Shown: positions 41,104-52,305, counted from the stretch's first letter. The stretch is 55,880 nucleotides of DNA from Psychromonas sp. Urea-02u-13 (GCF_002835995.1 NZ_PJBZ01000049.1:1-55880); one strand, 5' to 3'. The notes: generated by a model not told the origin, from the sequence alone. Numbers and translations are program-made.

Positions 41104-41440
41104 TATACCCATGCTACCTCAAAATACAAAGTCAGCAAGGCAAGTTGAGTTGATATACTAGGCATAAATTTGAAGTATAGTTTTCTACATTGAAATTTTA
41201 TAACAACGTAGATTAATACAACTTGCATTGCCCTACGGGGCGCTATCTCGATTCTTATCAAATTATGGCACCCCAGCGTTGCAACAATCAAAAAGTGAAT
41301 ACAATAAAGATTAAAGTGTTTTTTTATCTTACCGATAGAAGGTTAACGGAGTTAACCGTTCGAAAGGTTACCTCATGGTGCGCCTTGCTCTGTTTTACGA
41401 TATAGCGCCTGACAAAGCATTTTGTGGTTGTATGGGTATA
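41104..41440. repeat. MITE-like element, TATACCC family, long form (copy B)
   Basis: 337 bp from TATACCCATGCTACCTCAAA to its inverted end ...TTTGTGGTTGTATGGGTATA. The left 130 bases match the short element at 16205-16385 (inverted), and the right part matches 14105-14447, including GCGTTGCAAC, ACCGATAGA and CGAAAGGT. Open frames inside are short and do not look coding. It fills the glgC-truA gap. Confidence 0.85.
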
Positions 41441-41485
41441 CAGAAGCGGTATACTGCATTTTTCGAAATGTCAGGGTGAACAACG

Positions 41486-42271
41486 ATGCGCATTGCATTA
41501 GGTATTGAATATGATGGGGCTGCTTATTACGGTTGGCAACGCCAAAAAGACGTTATGTCGGTACAGCAGAAATTAGAAGAAGCACTTTCACTTATTGCTA
41601 ATCACCCGGTGACAGTCAATTGTGCAGGTCGAACTGATTCAGGTGTTCATGGCACTGGACAAGTTGTCCATTTTGAATCCGATGCGATTCGTAAAGACGT
41701 TGCTTGGACATTAGGTGTTAATGCAAACCTACCCGATGATATTGCCGTACGTTGGGTAAAACAGGTTGATGAAGACTTTCATGCGCGATTCAGTGCAACA
41801 GCAAGACGCTACCGTTACATTATTTATAATGGCTCATTTCGCCCTGGTATTCTTGGCAGTGGTTTAAGTCATTATCATCACACCTTAGATGAACAGCTCA
41901 TGCAAGAAGCAGGTCAGCACATCGTTGGCGAGCACGACTTTACTTCATTTCGTGCATTGCATTGTCAAGCTAATACCCCAACACGTACGATTGAATTCTT
42001 GAATGTAACCCGCCGTGCTAACTTTATTATTATCGATATTAAAGCGAATGCTTTTTTACACCATATGGTGCGTAATATTGCCGGCAGTCTTATTGAAGTG
42101 GGCCGTGGGAAAAAGCCTGTTGATTGGTTAGGTAAACTTCTGCCGATTAAGGATCGCTCAAAAGCAGCTGCCACAGCAAAACCAGGGGGACTGTATTTAG
42201 TTGAGGTGGATTACCCTGAGCACTTTGCATTACCCAAACCTGCGATTGGTCCATTATTTTTAGAGATGTAA
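41486..42271 (+). CDS. truA: TruA, tRNA pseudouridine(38-40) synthase
   Basis: 261 aa (E. coli 270). N-terminal [19 protein letters not shown] and the catalytic Asp in [18 protein letters not shown] near residue 51. Isomerises uridines 38-40 in the tRNA anticodon arm. It is separated from the pdxB-usg-fimV block, with which it is joined in E. coli, and is followed by folC. Confidence 0.96.
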   Translation: MRIALGIEYDGAAYYGWQRQKDVMSVQQKLEEALSLIANHPVTVNCAGRTDSGVHGTGQVVHFESDAIRKDVAWTLGVNANLPDDIAVRWVKQVDEDFHARFSATARRYRYIIYNGSFRPGILGSGLSHYHHTLDEQLMQEAGQHIVGEHDFTSFRALHCQANTPTRTIEFLNVTRRANFIIIDIKANAFLHHMVRNIAGSLIEVGRGKKPVDWLGKLLPIKDRSKAAATAKPGGLYLVEVDYPEHFALPKPAIGPLFLEM

Positions 42272-42344
42272 TTAATTATTACATACGCTAAGTATTTTGT
42301 ATTAAACACATTGTTACTAATACATTGTTTTTTGAGAAAAGAAT

Positions 42345-43601
42345 ATGAACAATAAAAGCTTGAATGAGTGGTTAGGTTATCTAGAGCAGTTGCACCCAAC
42401 TGAAATAGAACTCGGACTAACACGTATCGGTAAAGTCGCTACAGATCTGGATGTCATCAACTTTGATGCAAAAGTGATCACCGTTGCGGGTACCAATGGT
42501 AAAGGCACAACCTGTGCTTTTCTAGAAGAGATCCTTATTCAAGCGGGATATAAAGTGGGCGTTTATAGTTCACCGCATATCCAACGATATACCGAACGCC
42601 TGCGCATTAATAAACATGAGATGCCAGAAGCATTACATTGTGCTGCCTTTGAAAAAATTGAATCTATCCGCGCTGAAACCTCGCTTAGCTATTTTGAATA
42701 TGTCACCTTGGGCTGTTTATTAATTCTAAAAGCACAACAATGTGATTTCATCTTGTTAGAAGTCGGGTTAGGCGGGCGCTTAGATGCGACCAATGTGGTT
42801 GAGTCAGATGTCAGCGTTGCAACGACCATTGGTATTGATCATGTTGATTGGCTAGGCAACGATAGAGAAAAAATTGGTTTTGAAAAAGCCGGCGTTTTCC
42901 GCGCCTTCAAACCAGTTATTTGTGGTGAGCTTGATGCGCCATTATCATTAAAAGCGCATGCAAAAAGCATTAAAGCGGATATTCGTTATGCAGGTAAAGA
43001 CTTTATCGCCACAGTCGGTGATAAAGAATGGTCATGGTGTGGTAAAAATAGATTAGACAATTTACCTTTAACATTGATGCCACTGCAAAACGCCTCAACC
43101 GCATTAGCGGTGATTGAAGCACTGGAATTAGATCTTCCAGCAGCATTATTAAAAAAGGCTATCGGTGAAGCACAATTAGCAGGGCGCTTGCAAAAAGTCA
43201 GCGTTGAAGGGCAAGTTGATACTTATCTCGATGTCGCACATAATCCGCAATCAGCAGCTTACCTAGCAAGCCAGTTAAAATTATTACGTAAAACAGGCGG
43301 TCGAGTCTTTGCCATTGCGGGTATGCTAGAGGACAAAGATTTAACCGGCACATTTTCTGTTATTAATAATGAGATTGATCAATACAATTTGATTAGCCTT
43401 AACTGTTATCGAGGTGCATCACAGCAAACACTGCTTAGCCATTATCAAGCTAGTAAAAATCAAGTTGCTGATGTACATTGTTTTGAAACTATTAAAGATG
43501 CTTATCAAGGCGTTTTAACAGTGGCAAATGAATCGGACATTATTATTGTTTTTGGATCGTTTTATACGGTTTCAGACTTTTTATCATTATCACAAGGGTA
43601 A
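42345..43601 (+). CDS. folC: FolC, folylpolyglutamate/dihydrofolate synthase
   Basis: Mur-ligase-family enzyme that adds glutamate to dihydropteroate and folates. 418 aa (E. coli 422). The P-loop VAGTNGKGTTCAFLE is near 46-60; VYSSPHIQRYTERLRI, LEVGLGGRLDATNV and IDHVDWLG follow. Linked to dedD by a 3-nt gap. In E. coli accD lies between truA-side genes and folC; no accD is present here. Confidence 0.96.
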   Translation: MNNKSLNEWLGYLEQLHPTEIELGLTRIGKVATDLDVINFDAKVITVAGTNGKGTTCAFLEEILIQAGYKVGVYSSPHIQRYTERLRINKHEMPEALHCAAFEKIESIRAETSLSYFEYVTLGCLLILKAQQCDFILLEVGLGGRLDATNVVESDVSVATTIGIDHVDWLGNDREKIGFEKAGVFRAFKPVICGELDAPLSLKAHAKSIKADIRYAGKDFIATVGDKEWSWCGKNRLDNLPLTLMPLQNASTALAVIEALELDLPAALLKKAIGEAQLAGRLQKVSVEGQVDTYLDVAHNPQSAAYLASQLKLLRKTGGRVFAIAGMLEDKDLTGTFSVINNEIDQYNLISLNCYRGASQQTLLSHYQASKNQVADVHCFETIKDAYQGVLTVANESDIIIVFGSFYTVSDFLSLSQG

Positions 43602-43604
43602 GTT

Positions 43605-44255
43605 GTGGCTTCTCAGTTTCAAAATAGATTAGTAGGTATCAGCATTTTAGTCGCTTCTGTGGTTATTTTTTTACCCACCATTATCGATGGGAAAAAAACG
43701 GCCTATGAAGATGAATTTGTATCGACACCGATTCATCCCGAGATCAAAAAACATAAACAAGTGCGTCCTGAAAGTAACGATGTGTTGTCTGATGATATTG
43801 AGATTGTGACTTCTTCAGCGCCTGAGCCAATACGCCAAGCTGAAACGGTGGATGAACAATGGCAAGTTGAAGAAATAGCCAGTACCGTCACAATAGATAA
43901 AAAAGTGCAGAGCGCTCAAACTAAACCGAAAGTTGCAGAAAAAGTGCAACTTGCGAAGAGTCCGACTGTCAAAGTAAACAGTACAAAACAAAAGAAAAAG
44001 TTGCCAGATACCGCGTGGACAATTCAATTAGGTGCATTCCAGAATGCCGCTAATATTAACTCGTTATTAAAGACATTACATAAAGCAGGTTTTCAAGCGC
44101 ACACAGTGCCAAATGATGTGATTGATGGACAATTAACCCGTGTTTTTGTCGGGCCAGATGTCTCTAAAAGTAAACTTGAGAAGCAATTGCCGCGTTTAAA
44201 ACGATTAACTAAATTGGAAGGAAAACTTTATCCTTTTGATGCCGTTAATCCTTAA
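43605..44255 (+). CDS. dedD: DedD, SPOR-domain cell division protein
   Basis: 216 aa starting with GTG at 43605, three bases after the folC stop. An N-terminal membrane segment (LVGISILVASVVIFLPTII) is followed by a low-complexity linker and a C-terminal SPOR domain (AWTIQLGAFQNAANINSLLKT to the end), which binds denuded septal peptidoglycan. The position between folC and cvpA supports the name. Confidence 0.92.
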   Translation: MASQFQNRLVGISILVASVVIFLPTIIDGKKTAYEDEFVSTPIHPEIKKHKQVRPESNDVLSDDIEIVTSSAPEPIRQAETVDEQWQVEEIASTVTIDKKVQSAQTKPKVAEKVQLAKSPTVKVNSTKQKKKLPDTAWTIQLGAFQNAANINSLLKTLHKAGFQAHTVPNDVIDGQLTRVFVGPDVSKSKLEKQLPRLKRLTKLEGKLYPFDAVNP

Positions 44256-44327
44256 ATTATTACAGCATTAGGGCGTTTTTCCTGATAGAATGCGCTCGTT
44301 TAAAACGTTCAGATATTAAGGGAAGCA

Positions 44328-44822
44328 ATGAGTTGGTTTGATTTAGCGATATTAGGCATTATCGCACTTTCAGCATTAATAAGTTTGATCCGTGGTTTCA
44401 CCAAAGAAGCCATCTCCCTCGTGACCTGGTTTACTGCTTTTTTTGTTGCCAGTAATTTTTATCCTGAAGTTACCTCATATTTAACACAACTTGACGATCC
44501 ATTAATTCGTAACGCGGTTGCGATTGCAGTGCTGTTTATTTCGGTATTATTACTTGGCGCATTGGTTAACTACATTGTTAATCGTTTAGTCGCAGTAACC
44601 GGACTATCAGGGACTGATCGCTTATTAGGTGTCTTATTTGGCGCTATCCGCGGCGTACTGATTGTCAGTGCAATACTCTTTTTTATCGATTCATTCACCG
44701 GCTTCAATGAAGCAACTTGGTGGAAGGAGTCAACCCTCATTCCAGAGTTTGGTATTATCATTGAATGGTTTTTTAGTCACTTGGAGAACTCCTCAAGTTT
44801 CTTAGAGAAGCTTTCAACTTAA
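44328..44822 (+). CDS. cvpA: CvpA family membrane protein
   Basis: 164 aa with four hydrophobic segments. It begins [20 protein letters not shown] and has the family [13 protein letters not shown] and [15 protein letters not shown] segments. CvpA is needed for colicin V release and affects envelope stress in E. coli; the core function is unclear. As usual it is upstream of purF. Confidence 0.94.
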   Translation: MSWFDLAILGIIALSALISLIRGFTKEAISLVTWFTAFFVASNFYPEVTSYLTQLDDPLIRNAVAIAVLFISVLLLGALVNYIVNRLVAVTGLSGTDRLLGVLFGAIRGVLIVSAILFFIDSFTGFNEATWWKESTLIPEFGIIIEWFFSHLENSSSFLEKLST

Positions 44823-44918
44823 AAAATTTATATAAGCACCATCAACCACTCAGTTTGTGAGTGAAAAATATTAATTATTAATTCTTACTTATTACCTATT
44901 AAAACAAGGCGTGAATTT

Positions 44919-46433
44919 ATGTGTGGAATCGTTGGCATCGTTGGAGCAACTCCTGTTAATCAAAGCATCTATGATGCATTAACAGTATTACAACACCGTG
45001 GACAAGATGCAGCTGGTATTATTACTATCTCAGATGACAACTTTAAACAACGTAAAGCAAATGGCTTAGTCAAAGAGGTTTTCGAATCTAAGCACATGCA
45101 ACGTTTAAAAGGTAACATTGGTATTGGCCATGTACGTTACCCTACAGCGGGAAGTTCAAGCGCTGCAGAAGCACAACCTTTCTATGTTAACTCTCCGTGG
45201 GGCATGGCACTTGCACACAATGGTAACTTAACTAATGCTGCAGAATTACGTAAAACAGTGGCTAGCTCTCGTCGCCACATTAACACGACGTCAGACTCTG
45301 AAGTCTTGTTAAATATATTTGCTGCAGAATTAGATAAATTAAGTACTGACACATTATCTCCTGAAAATATTTTCACAGCAGTTGGTGAAGTACACAAAAA
45401 AGTAAGCGGCGCTTACGGTGTTGTTTCTTTAGTTATCGGACACGGTATGGTTGCATTTCGTGACCCTGATGGTATTCGTCCTTTAGTACTAGGCTCACGT
45501 AAAACTGAATCTGGTGATATGGAATACATCGTTGCTTCTGAAAGTGTTGGCCTTGATACCATCGGTTTTGAAGTGATGCGTGACGTTGAACCAGGCGAAG
45601 CGGTTTACATTACTGAAGATCGTCAACTGTTTACACAACAGTGCGCTGAAAAAACAAGTTTACACCCATGTATTTTTGAATACGTTTACTTAGCACGTCC
45701 TGACTCTACATTAAGCGGTATTTCTGTTTACGAAGCACGTTTAGAAATGGGCCGTAAATTAGGCGCTAAAATCAAACGTGAATGGGCTGATATCGAGATT
45801 GATGCCGTAATTCCAATTCCAGAAACATCAAACGATATTGCATTAGAAATTTCAGTTGAACTAGGTATTCCTTACCGTCAAGGTTTTGTAAAAAACCGTT
45901 ACATCGGTCGTACCTTTATCATGCCAGGTCAAACACAACGTCGTAAATCAGTACGTCGTAAATTGAACGCAATTACTGCTGAGTTTAAAGGTAAATCAGT
46001 ACTGTTAGTTGATGACTCAATCGTACGTGGTACAACGTCTGAGCAGATTGTTGAAATGGTACGTGATGCAGGCGCTAAAAATGTTTACTTTGCATCAGCT
46101 GCACCGCAAGTTTGTCATCCAAATGTTTATGGTATTGATATGCCAACAGCGGAAGAGCTTATTGCTTATAACCGTACTGTTGAGCAAATCAGCGACGCAA
46201 TTGGTAGTGATAAATTAATCTATCAAGATCTTGAAGATCTTAAAGATGCTGTTAAAAAACAAAATCCTGATGTTGATGGTTTTGAATGTTCAGTATTTGA
46301 TGGTGTTTACGTAACCGGTGATATTGACCAAAGTTACTTTGACTACTTAGCAAGCCTACGTAGTGAAGATGCTAAACACATCCAAGAGCAAAAAGAAGAA
46401 ATTGCTAGCCTTGAGATGCATAACGAAGACTAA
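44919..46433 (+). CDS. purF: PurF, amidophosphoribosyltransferase
   Basis: First committed step of purine synthesis, PRPP plus glutamine to phosphoribosylamine. 504 aa (E. coli 505). Cys at residue 2 (MCGIVGIVG) becomes the N-terminal nucleophile of the glutaminase domain. The PRPP loop [16 protein letters not shown] lies near 362-377. No clear PurR box is visible before cvpA or purF. Confidence 0.97.
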   Translation: MCGIVGIVGATPVNQSIYDALTVLQHRGQDAAGIITISDDNFKQRKANGLVKEVFESKHMQRLKGNIGIGHVRYPTAGSSSAAEAQPFYVNSPWGMALAHNGNLTNAAELRKTVASSRRHINTTSDSEVLLNIFAAELDKLSTDTLSPENIFTAVGEVHKKVSGAYGVVSLVIGHGMVAFRDPDGIRPLVLGSRKTESGDMEYIVASESVGLDTIGFEVMRDVEPGEAVYITEDRQLFTQQCAEKTSLHPCIFEYVYLARPDSTLSGISVYEARLEMGRKLGAKIKREWADIEIDAVIPIPETSNDIALEISVELGIPYRQGFVKNRYIGRTFIMPGQTQRRKSVRRKLNAITAEFKGKSVLLVDDSIVRGTTSEQIVEMVRDAGAKNVYFASAAPQVCHPNVYGIDMPTAEELIAYNRTVEQISDAIGSDKLIYQDLEDLKDAVKKQNPDVDGFECSVFDGVYVTGDIDQSYFDYLASLRSEDAKHIQEQKEEIASLEMHNED

Positions 46434-46444
46434 AGGGGGGACGA

Positions 46445-46604
46445 TAGCTATCAGTTTTTAGCTGTCAGCTTTCAGTCTTAAGTGCCAAACCAGATCTGTT
46501 GATCTGGTTTTTTTTGCTTTAAAGAAAGCTATTAGCCTCGAGTTTCGAAATGATCGAAGCTCGAAAGGGTTTACTGAAAGCTGACAGCTAATGACTGATA
46601 GCTA
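46445..46604. repeat. 160-bp element with 32-bp inverted ends, carrying the purF terminator
   Basis: The ends (46445-46476 and 46573-46604) are inverted copies that agree at 30 of 32 bases, with words TAGCTATCAG and AGCTGTCAGC. The middle contains a strong terminator. No ORF. It begins about 10 nt after the purF stop. Confidence 0.85.
46488..46515 (+). terminator. Terminator of purF
   Basis: AACCAGATC tgtt GATCTGGTT followed by a long T-run, inside the inverted-repeat element. Confidence 0.92.
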
Positions 46605-46616
46605 ATTTCCACCCAC

Positions 46617-46642
46617 AAAAAAGCCAACTAAAAAGTTGGCTT
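46617..46642 (-). terminator. Terminator of asnS
   Basis: On the minus strand AAGCCAACT tttt AGTTGGCTT followed by TTTT, 32 nt past the asnS stop. Confidence 0.88.
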
Positions 46643-46673
46643 AATAATAATCGCTTCAATAATTAATCAAAGA

Positions 46674-48074
46674 TTAAAAATCAGCGCTGCCTGGTGAACG
46701 TGGGAATGCAATTACGTCACGGATGTTTTGTACACCAGTAACATAAGAAACTAAACGTTCAAAACCTAGACCAAAACCTGCGTGCGGTACTGTTCCGTAC
46801 TTACGTAAATCGCGGTACCAGCTGTAATCGTCCATATTTAAATCCATCTCAGCAATACGTTTGTCTAATGCTTCAAGATTTTCTTCACGTTGACTACCAC
46901 CGATGATCTCGCCGATACCCGGTGCTAATACATCCATTGCCGCCACTGTTTTACCATCTGCATTCAATTTCATGTAGAAGGCTTTAATGTCTTTCGGGTA
47001 GTTTTGTAGAATAATTGGCGCGCCAACATGTTCTTCAGCAAGGTAACGTTCGTGCTCAGATTGTAAATCTACACCCCATTCAACTTGGTATTCGAATTTT
47101 TTACCACAGTTTTGTAAGATTTCAATCGCTTCAGTGTAATCCATACGTACAAATTCAGAGTCTACGATCTTCTCTAAACGTGTAATTGCTTCTTTATCAA
47201 CACGTGAAGCAAAGAAAGCCATATCGTCAGCACGTTCAGTTAACACGGCTTTAAATACATGTTTCAACATGTCTTCTGCAAGTTGTGCTGCATCAGCAAG
47301 ATCAGCAAACGCGATTTCAGGCTCAACCATCCAGAATTCTGCAAGGTGACGTGTTGTATGCGAGTTTTCAGCACGGAACGTAGGACCAAATGTGTAAACA
47401 TTACTTAGTGCACAGGCATATGTTTCAGCATTTAACTGGCCAGATACCGTCATGAACGTTTCTTTACCAAAGAAGTCTTTAGTGTAATCAACTTTGCCAG
47501 CATCTGTTTTTGGTAAGTTTTCTAAATCTAGCGTGCTCACGCGGAACATTTCACCAGCGCCTTCACAATCCGATCCAGTGATGATAGGTGTGCTAATCCA
47601 GTTAAAACCTTTCTTGTAGAAAAAGTCATGGATTGCATGTGATAAACAGTTACGTACACGTGTTACCGCGCCGATAATGTTAGTACGTGGACGTAGATGT
47701 GCATGTTCACGTAAATACTCAATGCTGTGGCGTTTTGCCGACATTGGGTAAGTATCTGGGTCTTGTACAAAACCAAGCACTTTTACATCAGTCGCTTGAA
47801 TTTCGAAGCTTTGGCCTTTTCCTGGACTTTCAACTAATTCACCAGTGACTGTTACAGAACAACCCGCTGTTAAATTCAGTACTTCAGATGTGTAATTCTC
47901 AAGTGCCGCAGGTACAACTGCTTGAATAGGATCAAAACATGAACCATCGTAAATAGCTAAAAAAGAGATACCGGCTTTTGAATCGCGACGTGTGCGGATC
48001 CAACCGTTAACGGTTACTTTTTCGCCTGCTTTGAATTTGTCGTTGAATATTTCAACAATTGCTGTTTTAGACAT
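46674..48074 (-). CDS. asnS: AsnS, asparaginyl-tRNA synthetase
   Basis: Class IIb aminoacyl-tRNA synthetase, 466 aa as in E. coli. An N-terminal OB fold for the anticodon ([20 protein letters not shown]) is followed by a catalytic core with motif 2 ([20 protein letters not shown]) and motif 3 ([13 protein letters not shown]). The motif set and length separate it from AspS. Start ATG at 48074. Transcribed alone. Confidence 0.97.
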   Translation of the reverse strand: MSKTAIVEIFNDKFKAGEKVTVNGWIRTRRDSKAGISFLAIYDGSCFDPIQAVVPAALENYTSEVLNLTAGCSVTVTGELVESPGKGQSFEIQATDVKVLGFVQDPDTYPMSAKRHSIEYLREHAHLRPRTNIIGAVTRVRNCLSHAIHDFFYKKGFNWISTPIITGSDCEGAGEMFRVSTLDLENLPKTDAGKVDYTKDFFGKETFMTVSGQLNAETYACALSNVYTFGPTFRAENSHTTRHLAEFWMVEPEIAFADLADAAQLAEDMLKHVFKAVLTERADDMAFFASRVDKEAITRLEKIVDSEFVRMDYTEAIEILQNCGKKFEYQVEWGVDLQSEHERYLAEEHVGAPIILQNYPKDIKAFYMKLNADGKTVAAMDVLAPGIGEIIGGSQREENLEALDKRIAEMDLNMDDYSWYRDLRKYGTVPHAGFGLGFERLVSYVTGVQNIRDVIAFPRSPGSADF

Positions 48075-48221
48075 CTGAATTTGTACTCCATAATCACAGT
48101 TTTCACTGTTTTTTCATTAAATATTTAATAGACGCTTATCTTACCTTGGCGGTAGCGAGATACAAGTCTATGATTTGATAATCATCCATTTTAATTACGT
48201 TTGCCTTTAACGGGATCTATC

Positions 48222-48641
48222 ATGCAACAAGAATATGAACGAAAACATTTCCATAACGGTCACGAGTGGCGTCGTTTTATCATGCTTTGGTTAACTGTTT
48301 TTCTATGGGGGGCATTTTTAGCCTATATGCTGCTCTTTCATTATCAGCGAGACATGTTTGAGCCATTAATCATGGGACATTTTGGCATCACTGCGATTTC
48401 AAACTACCAGTTTGTAGAAATTCGTCTCTTTATGTATCTACTTTGGTCCTGCTGTATTGTCTCAGTCTTAGCCATTTTGAATACATGGGGAAAAAAGCGT
48501 CGACCTGGCGATGGTATCCCCGATATGTTCTTAATTGTGATTATGTTAAGCGCTGTGGTCTTTGCCTTTTATTACGCAAAAACCGATCTTAATTACCTTG
48601 ATGGACAATTATCTGTACTTGCAACGTTTTTTGGTGATTAA
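48222..48641 (+). CDS. Unknown inner membrane protein
   Basis: 139 aa from the ATG at 48222. The N-terminus is charged (QQEYERKHFHNGHEWRR), followed by three membrane segments (near 22-42, 67-86 and 102-122) with a basic loop (GKKRRPGDG). I do not recognise a family. It is divergent from asnS and convergent with bioA. The ribosome binding site is weak, but composition and length look coding. Confidence 0.7.
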   Translation: MQQEYERKHFHNGHEWRRFIMLWLTVFLWGAFLAYMLLFHYQRDMFEPLIMGHFGITAISNYQFVEIRLFMYLLWSCCIVSVLAILNTWGKKRRPGDGIPDMFLIVIMLSAVVFAFYYAKTDLNYLDGQLSVLATFFGD

Positions 48642-48683
48642 CGACCATCGCTATACAGCCGTTAATCAGGCCATTTAATATAT

Positions 48684-49970
48684 TTAGCTCTGGTTTTTGG
48701 CCACTTGGAATATCGCATCACATAATTGTTTAAGTTGTGCCTCCTCAATCACATAGGGAGGCATAATATAAACAAGCTTACCAAAAGGGCGAATCCAAAC
48801 GCCTAAGTCTACAAACTGTTTCTGCACCTTCGCGACTTCTACTGCATTATTTAATTCAACGACACCAATCGCCCCTAATACACGTACCGACTTCACTGTG
48901 GTTAATGTTTTGCACGGTGCTAAAAATTCAATTAATTGTTTCTCGATATTTAAGACGTTTTTTTGCCAGTCAAAACTAATCAGTTTATCAATGTTGGCAT
49001 TAGCAACCGCACAGGCCAGTGGGTTACCCATAAAGGTAGGTCCGTGCATAAATACACCGGCTTTACCGTCGCTAATAGTCTGCGCAATATGTGTTGTTGT
49101 TAATGTGGCTGCTAGGCTCATATAACCGCCGGTAATGGCTTTACCGATACACATGATATCTGGTGTAATTCCTGCAAACTCACAGGCAAACAGTTTTCCG
49201 GTACGGCCAAAACCCGTGGCAATTTCATCGGCGATTAATAACAGATCATATTTATCACACAATAAACGCACACCTTTAAGGTATTCTGGATGATAAAAAT
49301 ACATGCCACCTGCGCCTTGCACAATAGGCTCTAGGATGATGGCTGCGATATTGGTGTGATTAGCTTCAATTATCTTCGTCATTTCATCTAAATCACTTTC
49401 ATCCCATACTTCATCAAACTTAATAGTGGGTTGAGGTGCAAAAAGTTGTTTTGGCAAAAAGCGATGATATAACTCATGCATCGCGCCTTCAGGGTCAGTC
49501 ACGCTCATCGCACCAAAAGTATCGCCGTGGTAACCATTACGAATGGTTACAAATTGGCTTTTGGGCGTGCCTTTAGCGTGCCAATATTGCAACGCCATTT
49601 TTAACGAGACTTCAACGGCGACACTACCCGAATCACTTAAAAAGACTTTTTCTAAATTGTCAGGGGTAATCTCAACTAATTTTTTACCTAAATCGATCGC
49701 GGGTTGATGGGTTAAACCCCCAAACATCACATGGGCCATTTTATCGAGTTGATCTTTGGCTGCTGTATTTAATTCCTCAACATTGTAACCAAACAAACAC
49801 GCCCACCAAGAAGACATGCCATCAATTAATTGTTCGCCACTATCCAGTGTTAAAACACATTTATCAGCCGATTTTACACCGTAGCAGGGCAGTGGATTTG
49901 TCATCGAAGTATAAGGATGCCAGAGGTGATTTTTATCAAATTGGTGATCTAAGCTCGTTATTGATGTCAT
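48684..49970 (-). CDS. bioA: BioA, adenosylmethionine-8-amino-7-oxononanoate aminotransferase
   Basis: PLP enzyme that converts KAPA to DAPA using SAM as amino donor. 428 aa (E. coli 429). HLWHPYTSM at the N-terminus and SSWWACLFGYN are BioA signatures, DEIATGFGRTGKLFA holds the PLP-binding Asp, and the Schiff-base Lys is in CIGKAITGGYM. Divergent from bioBFCD with a shared 116-bp regulatory gap, the classic arrangement. Confidence 0.96.
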   Translation of the reverse strand: MTSITSLDHQFDKNHLWHPYTSMTNPLPCYGVKSADKCVLTLDSGEQLIDGMSSWWACLFGYNVEELNTAAKDQLDKMAHVMFGGLTHQPAIDLGKKLVEITPDNLEKVFLSDSGSVAVEVSLKMALQYWHAKGTPKSQFVTIRNGYHGDTFGAMSVTDPEGAMHELYHRFLPKQLFAPQPTIKFDEVWDESDLDEMTKIIEANHTNIAAIILEPIVQGAGGMYFYHPEYLKGVRLLCDKYDLLLIADEIATGFGRTGKLFACEFAGITPDIMCIGKAITGGYMSLAATLTTTHIAQTISDGKAGVFMHGPTFMGNPLACAVANANIDKLISFDWQKNVLNIEKQLIEFLAPCKTLTTVKSVRVLGAIGVVELNNAVEVAKVQKQFVDLGVWIRPFGKLVYIMPPYVIEEAQLKQLCDAIFQVAKNQS

Positions 49971-50016
49971 AATTGCTCGCTATTTATACAGATGTAAAGA
50001 AAAAGAGGCAGAAAAG

Positions 50017-50044
50017 TTGACAGTGTATCTATGAACTTTAGAAT
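50017..50044 (+). promoter_or_regulatory. Likely promoter of bioBFCD
   Basis: TTGACA, 16-nt spacer, TAGAAT, ending 42 nt before the bioB ATG. I do not see the TTGTAAACC/GGTTTACAA operator of BirA in the gap. Confidence 0.5.
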
Positions 50045-50086
50045 ATGGCAACTATTTTTGTAGCGCATGATAAAGAGAGAGAAACT

Positions 50087-51139
50087 ATGAGTAATACAAC
50101 AGTACGTCAAAACTGGACTGTCGATGAAGTTGAGGCGATGTTTGCGTTACCTTTTATGGATCTACTTTTTGAAGCTCAGACGGTACATCGTGCTTATTTC
50201 CCACGAAATGAAGTTCAGGTAAGTACACTGCTTTCTATTAAAACAGGGGCTTGTCCAGAAGATTGTAAATACTGCCCACAAAGTGCACGTTACGATACGG
50301 GTCTTGAAAAAGAAACGTTAATGGAAATGAAAAAAGTCGTTAAAGCGGCACAAGATGCAAAAGCGACGGGCTCAACGCGTTTTTGTATGGGCGCTGCTTG
50401 GAAAAATCCTAAGCAACGTGATATGCCTTATCTTGTTGAAATGATCAAAGAAGTTAAATCGTTAGGTTTAGAGTCGTGCATGACACTGGGTATGTTAGAT
50501 ACGCATCAAGCAGATCAACTTGCCGATGCCGGTCTTGATTATTACAACCATAACCTTGATACGTCACCAGAATATTACGATAAAATTATCACAACACGTA
50601 CTTACCAAGACCGTTTAGATACCCTTGATAACGTACGTAGTGCCGGCATGAAAGTCTGTAGTGGTGGTATTGTAGGTTTAGGCGAAGCGGGTAAAGACCG
50701 TTCGGGTTTATTAGTGCAACTGGCGAACATGCCACAACAACCTGAAAGTGTGCCGATTAATAAGTTAGTTAAAGTGCAAGGCACCCCCCTTGAGAATGTG
50801 GATGATCTTGACGAGTTTACCTTCATTAAAACTATCGCGATTGCGCGTATCTTGATGCCAAAATCACACGTACGTTTATCGGCGGGTCGTGATGCAATGT
50901 CAGAACAAACCCAAGCGCTTTGTTTCATGGCCGGTGCAAACTCAATCTTTTACGGATGTAAGTTATTAACCACGGATAACCCTGATGAAAACTCAGATAT
51001 ACGTCTGTTTAATAAATTGGGTATCAATAAAGAAGCGGTTAACTTTTCTCCTTTTGAAAAAGAGAAAGGCATTGATGCTGCCATTATTCGTAATGCTGAA
51101 AAAGACGAACTGTTTTATGATGCGACGGCTCAGTTATAA
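50087..51139 (+). CDS. bioB: BioB, biotin synthase
   Basis: Radical SAM enzyme that inserts sulfur into dethiobiotin. 350 aa from the ATG at 50087 (E. coli 346); AGAGAG precedes it. The radical SAM Cys-x3-Cys-x2-Cys motif is in [11 protein letters not shown] near 57-67. The [2Fe-2S] cluster ligands expected further on are present in MGAAWKNP-, SCMTLGML- and [14 protein letters not shown] segments. It is separated from bioF by 2 nt. Confidence 0.97.
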   Translation: MSNTTVRQNWTVDEVEAMFALPFMDLLFEAQTVHRAYFPRNEVQVSTLLSIKTGACPEDCKYCPQSARYDTGLEKETLMEMKKVVKAAQDAKATGSTRFCMGAAWKNPKQRDMPYLVEMIKEVKSLGLESCMTLGMLDTHQADQLADAGLDYYNHNLDTSPEYYDKIITTRTYQDRLDTLDNVRSAGMKVCSGGIVGLGEAGKDRSGLLVQLANMPQQPESVPINKLVKVQGTPLENVDDLDEFTFIKTIAIARILMPKSHVRLSAGRDAMSEQTQALCFMAGANSIFYGCKLLTTDNPDENSDIRLFNKLGINKEAVNFSPFEKEKGIDAAIIRNAEKDELFYDATAQL

Positions 51140-51141
51140 CC

Positions 51142-52305
51142 GTGTCTTTTGATTTTATAAAAACACAGTTACAACAGTGTAAAGATGACGGTTTATACCG
51201 TCAAAGCAAAATAACGCAAAACAAACAAGGTCGTTATATCAATATTGCCGGGAAACGTTATTTAAACTTTTCTAGTAATGATTATCTTGGCCTTGCCTCC
51301 GATCCTGCCATGATCAGCGCTTGGCAAGTCGGCGCTGAAAAATACGGTGTCGGCAGTGGAGGTTCATACCTAGTCACGGGTTATAACCAAGCTCACGACG
51401 AACTTTGTGAACAATTAAAATCGTGGTTAGGTGTTGAGGCGGTTGCATTATTTAGCTCAGGTTATTCCGCTAATCAAGCGGTAATAAAACTGCTGCTCGA
51501 TAAAAATGCATTGTTATTGCAAGACAAGCTGAACCACGCTTCATTAATGGAAGCGGGCAGTTTGAGTGACTGTAAAATGTTACGTTTCAAACACAACGAT
51601 ATTAATCACCTCAGTACGCTTCTACAAAAACAGCAAAATACCGACTCACTCATTATCAGTGAGGGTGTATTTAGCATGGATGGTGATAGCGCCCCAATAA
51701 ACGCACTGGTTAAACAAAGCCAAGCACATAATAGTTGGCTCATGATTGATGATGCACACGGTTTAGGTGTGCTTGGCAAAAATGGTCAAGGCAGTGTTGT
51801 TGAATGTGGTTTAAGTAATCGAGCGCCTCAAATATATATGGCCACGTTTGGTAAAGCACTCGGGGTTGGCGGCGCATTTGTCGCTGGCGAGCAAGCCTTT
51901 ATTGACTATATAAACAATTTTAGTAAACCTTATATTTACACTACAGGGCTTCCGCCTGCGATGGCCCATACGATCACCTGTGCCGCTAAAATGGCAGAAA
52001 CGGACCAATGGCGTCGAGATAAGCTGTTTGAATTAATTGCCTTATTTAAACAGTTAGCAGCGCAAAAAGGGATTGTGCTTGGCAAATCACACACTGCCAT
52101 TCAACCGCTCATTATTGGTGACAGCAAAAAAGCGTTGCGACTTGCCGAAACGTTGCAATCTCTTGGATTCTGGGTAACTGCAATTCGTCCACCTACGGTA
52201 CCCAAGAATACAGCAAGGTTACGTATCACCTTAACGACAAGCCATGAAACACAAGATGTTATCCAGCTAATCAGCGCAATTTCAACCATTTTAAGTGAAT
52301 ATTAA
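51142..52305 (+). CDS. bioF: BioF, 8-amino-7-oxononanoate synthase
   Basis: PLP enzyme of the alpha-oxoamine synthase family that joins pimeloyl-ACP/CoA and alanine. 387 aa (E. coli 384), starting with GTG at 51142. NFSSNDYLGLA and GSGGSYLVTGY at the N-terminal side, DDAHGLGVLG, and the PLP Lys in ATFGKALGVGGAF. The stop overlaps the bioC ATG by one base. Confidence 0.96.
   Translation: MSFDFIKTQLQQCKDDGLYRQSKITQNKQGRYINIAGKRYLNFSSNDYLGLASDPAMISAWQVGAEKYGVGSGGSYLVTGYNQAHDELCEQLKSWLGVEAVALFSSGYSANQAVIKLLLDKNALLLQDKLNHASLMEAGSLSDCKMLRFKHNDINHLSTLLQKQQNTDSLIISEGVFSMDGDSAPINALVKQSQAHNSWLMIDDAHGLGVLGKNGQGSVVECGLSNRAPQIYMATFGKALGVGGAFVAGEQAFIDYINNFSKPYIYTTGLPPAMAHTITCAAKMAETDQWRRDKLFELIALFKQLAAQKGIVLGKSHTAIQPLIIGDSKKALRLAETLQSLGFWVTAIRPPTVPKNTARLRITLTTSHETQDVIQLISAISTILSEY

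Noticed and set aside
41223-41405. A 60-codon frame inside the repeat element after glgC
   Set aside because: It lies wholly within a repeat, has no ribosome binding site, and is not kept in the related copy at 14105-14447.
49971-50086. BirA operator between bioA and bioB
   Set aside because: I looked for TTGTAAACC and GGTTTACAA half-sites and found no convincing pair, only a promoter.
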